Shown in pieces: positions 30,597 to 31,477 of a stretch of 31,477 bases of DNA. Each line of letters begins with the position of its first letter. Position 1 is the first letter of the stretch. The stretch is from Iamia sp035765045 (GTDB taxonomy: Bacteria; Actinomycetota; Acidimicrobiia; Acidimicrobiales; Iamiaceae), in NCBI GenBank assembly GCA_035765045.1, contig DASTYI010000094.1, positions 1 to 31,477 on the forward strand, read 5' to 3'. The notes below the pieces were generated by a model. The model did not search any database, was not told the DNA's origin, and saw only the letters and a list, made by a program, of their open reading frames with translations. The translations under genes and the position numbers were made by a program.

Positions 30597-31477
30597 TCAG
30601 TCCTGGGGGCGGCCGAAGCCGGCGCGGTGGCGCTGGCGGGCGACGCCGAGCCGGACCATCTCGGTGATCAGGTCGGCGTAGGGGACGCCGCTGGCGGCCC
30701 ACAGCATCGGGAACATCGACTTCGGGGTGAAGCCCGGGATGGTGTTGATCTCGTTGAGGAGGAGGCCCCGCCCGCCCTCCTCGTAGAAGAGGTCGACCCG
30801 GGCGTAGCCGTCGCAGCGCAGCACCCGGAAGGCGTCGAGGGCGAGGGTCCGGGCCTCGGCCACCACCTCGTCGGGCAGGTCGGCGGGGATGACGAGGCGG
30901 GCGCCGCCGTCGGCGTACTTGTCCTCGTAGTCGTAGAACTCGTGGTTGGGGATGATCTCGCCGGGCACCGACACCCGGGGCTCGGCGTTGCCCAGCACCC
31001 CGAGCTCGATCTCGCGGCCGGCGACCGCCTCCTCGACGATGACCCACTCGTCGTAGCGCAGGGCGTCGGCCACGGCGGCCTCCAGCTCGGCCCGGGTGCC
31101 GGCCCGGGCCACGCCCACCGACGAGCCCATGTTGGACGGCTTGACGAAGACCGGGAGCCCGAGCTCGGCCTCGACCTGGTCGTGGAAGGCGGGGCCGACG
31201 TGGACGTCGCGGCAGGCGAGGTGGCGGGCCTGGGGGAGGCCGGCCGCCGCCGCCATCGCCTTGGCCGCCACCTTGTCCATGCACAGCGCCGAGCCGAGGA
31301 CGCCGGTGCCGACGTAGGGCACGCCGGCCAGCTCGAGCATCCCCTGGACGGTGCCGTCCTCGCCCAGCGGCCCGTGGATCAGGGGGAGGACGACGACCTC
31401 CTGGCCCGGGGTGGCGGGCGTGACGGCGGGCAGCGGCTCGAGCTCCTTGCCGGCGACGGCCACCGATCCGCCCAGCT
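30597..31477 (-). CDS. ddl: D-alanine-D-alanine ligase, partial (N-terminus beyond window)
   Basis: The last ~293 residues are present; the frame is open to the window edge, so the start is missing. An ATP-grasp enzyme that joins two D-Ala for peptidoglycan. Visible family motifs: PLIHGPLGEDGTVQGMLELAGVPYVGTGVLGSALCMDK, LPVFVKPSNMGSSVGV (ATP loop), VEEAVAGREIELGVLG, GEIIPNHEFYDYEDKY, RVDLFYEEGGRGLLLNEINTIPGFTPKSMFPMLW. Length and motif order agree with actinobacterial Ddl. It is followed by the VOC gene, which has its own predicted promoter. Confidence 0.96.
   Translation of the reverse strand, partial: LGGSVAVAGKELEPLPAVTPATPGQEVVVLPLIHGPLGEDGTVQGMLELAGVPYVGTGVLGSALCMDKVAAKAMAAAAGLPQARHLACRDVHVGPAFHDQVEAELGLPVFVKPSNMGSSVGVARAGTRAELEAAVADALRYDEWVIVEEAVAGREIELGVLGNAEPRVSVPGEIIPNHEFYDYEDKYADGGARLVIPADLPDEVVAEARTLALDAFRVLRCDGYARVDLFYEEGGRGLLLNEINTIPGFTPKSMFPMLWAASGVPYADLITEMVRLGVARQRHRAGFGRPQD

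Overview
The window is very GC-rich, densely coded DNA with short overlaps between genes (GTGA, TGATG), many GTG starts and heavy G/C at third codon positions. Three acyl-CoA dehydrogenases, a KstR-like regulator, an RskA/SigK pair and many leaderless-looking starts point to an actinomycete. A deep-branching Acidimicrobiia-like lineage is my inference, not something proved here. About 30 protein genes, one tRNA and several repeat families can be supported.

Left part (1-5.6 kb). A minus-strand operon encodes three acyl-CoA dehydrogenases followed by a TetR-type regulator whose DNA-binding domain closely resembles KstR, the cholesterol-catabolism repressor. A 14-bp site matching the KstR consensus TnnAACnnGTTnnA lies over the predicted -10 of this operon. 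A second copy of its 12-bp core lies 46 bp away, in front of a divergent plus-strand operon: two small secreted proteins and an odd GNAT enzyme with an N-terminal ACP-like region.

Middle (5.6-13.1 kb). A hairpin terminator and tRNA-Lys(CTT) are followed by an esterase lipoprotein and a quinone oxidoreductase, then about 620 bp of non-coding repeat DNA. A minus-strand run follows: LysR regulator, citrate synthase, RDD membrane protein, rhomboid protease and GNAT acetyltransferase.

13.2-22 kb. Plus-strand genes are a HAD-PlsC fusion, an exported protein of unknown function and acetoacetyl-CoA synthetase. A SigK-like sigma factor with its RskA-like anti-sigma factor lies on the minus strand. 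A GntR regulator is followed by three overlapping lipoprotein genes that together carry four copies of a two-cysteine module.

22-29 kb. A probable four-gene lipid operon on the minus strand encodes a fatty-acyl-reductase-like SDR fused to a HAD phosphatase, a zinc alcohol dehydrogenase, a LarA-like protein and a lysophospholipid acyltransferase. It diverges from a TetR gene across a 51-bp gap that holds a 32-bp near-perfect palindrome. The right edge has a small membrane protein, an AhpD/CMD-like protein, a VOC protein and most of D-Ala-D-Ala ligase.

Four palindromes sharing the core GGTGCC(A/T)GGCACC are scattered through 13-25 kb. One sits in a divergent promoter region, two between convergent genes and one in frame inside the alcohol dehydrogenase. 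They look like a REP/MITE-type family. The most notable items are the KstR-like circuit, the palindrome-controlled lipid operon, the lipoprotein module array and the palindrome family.
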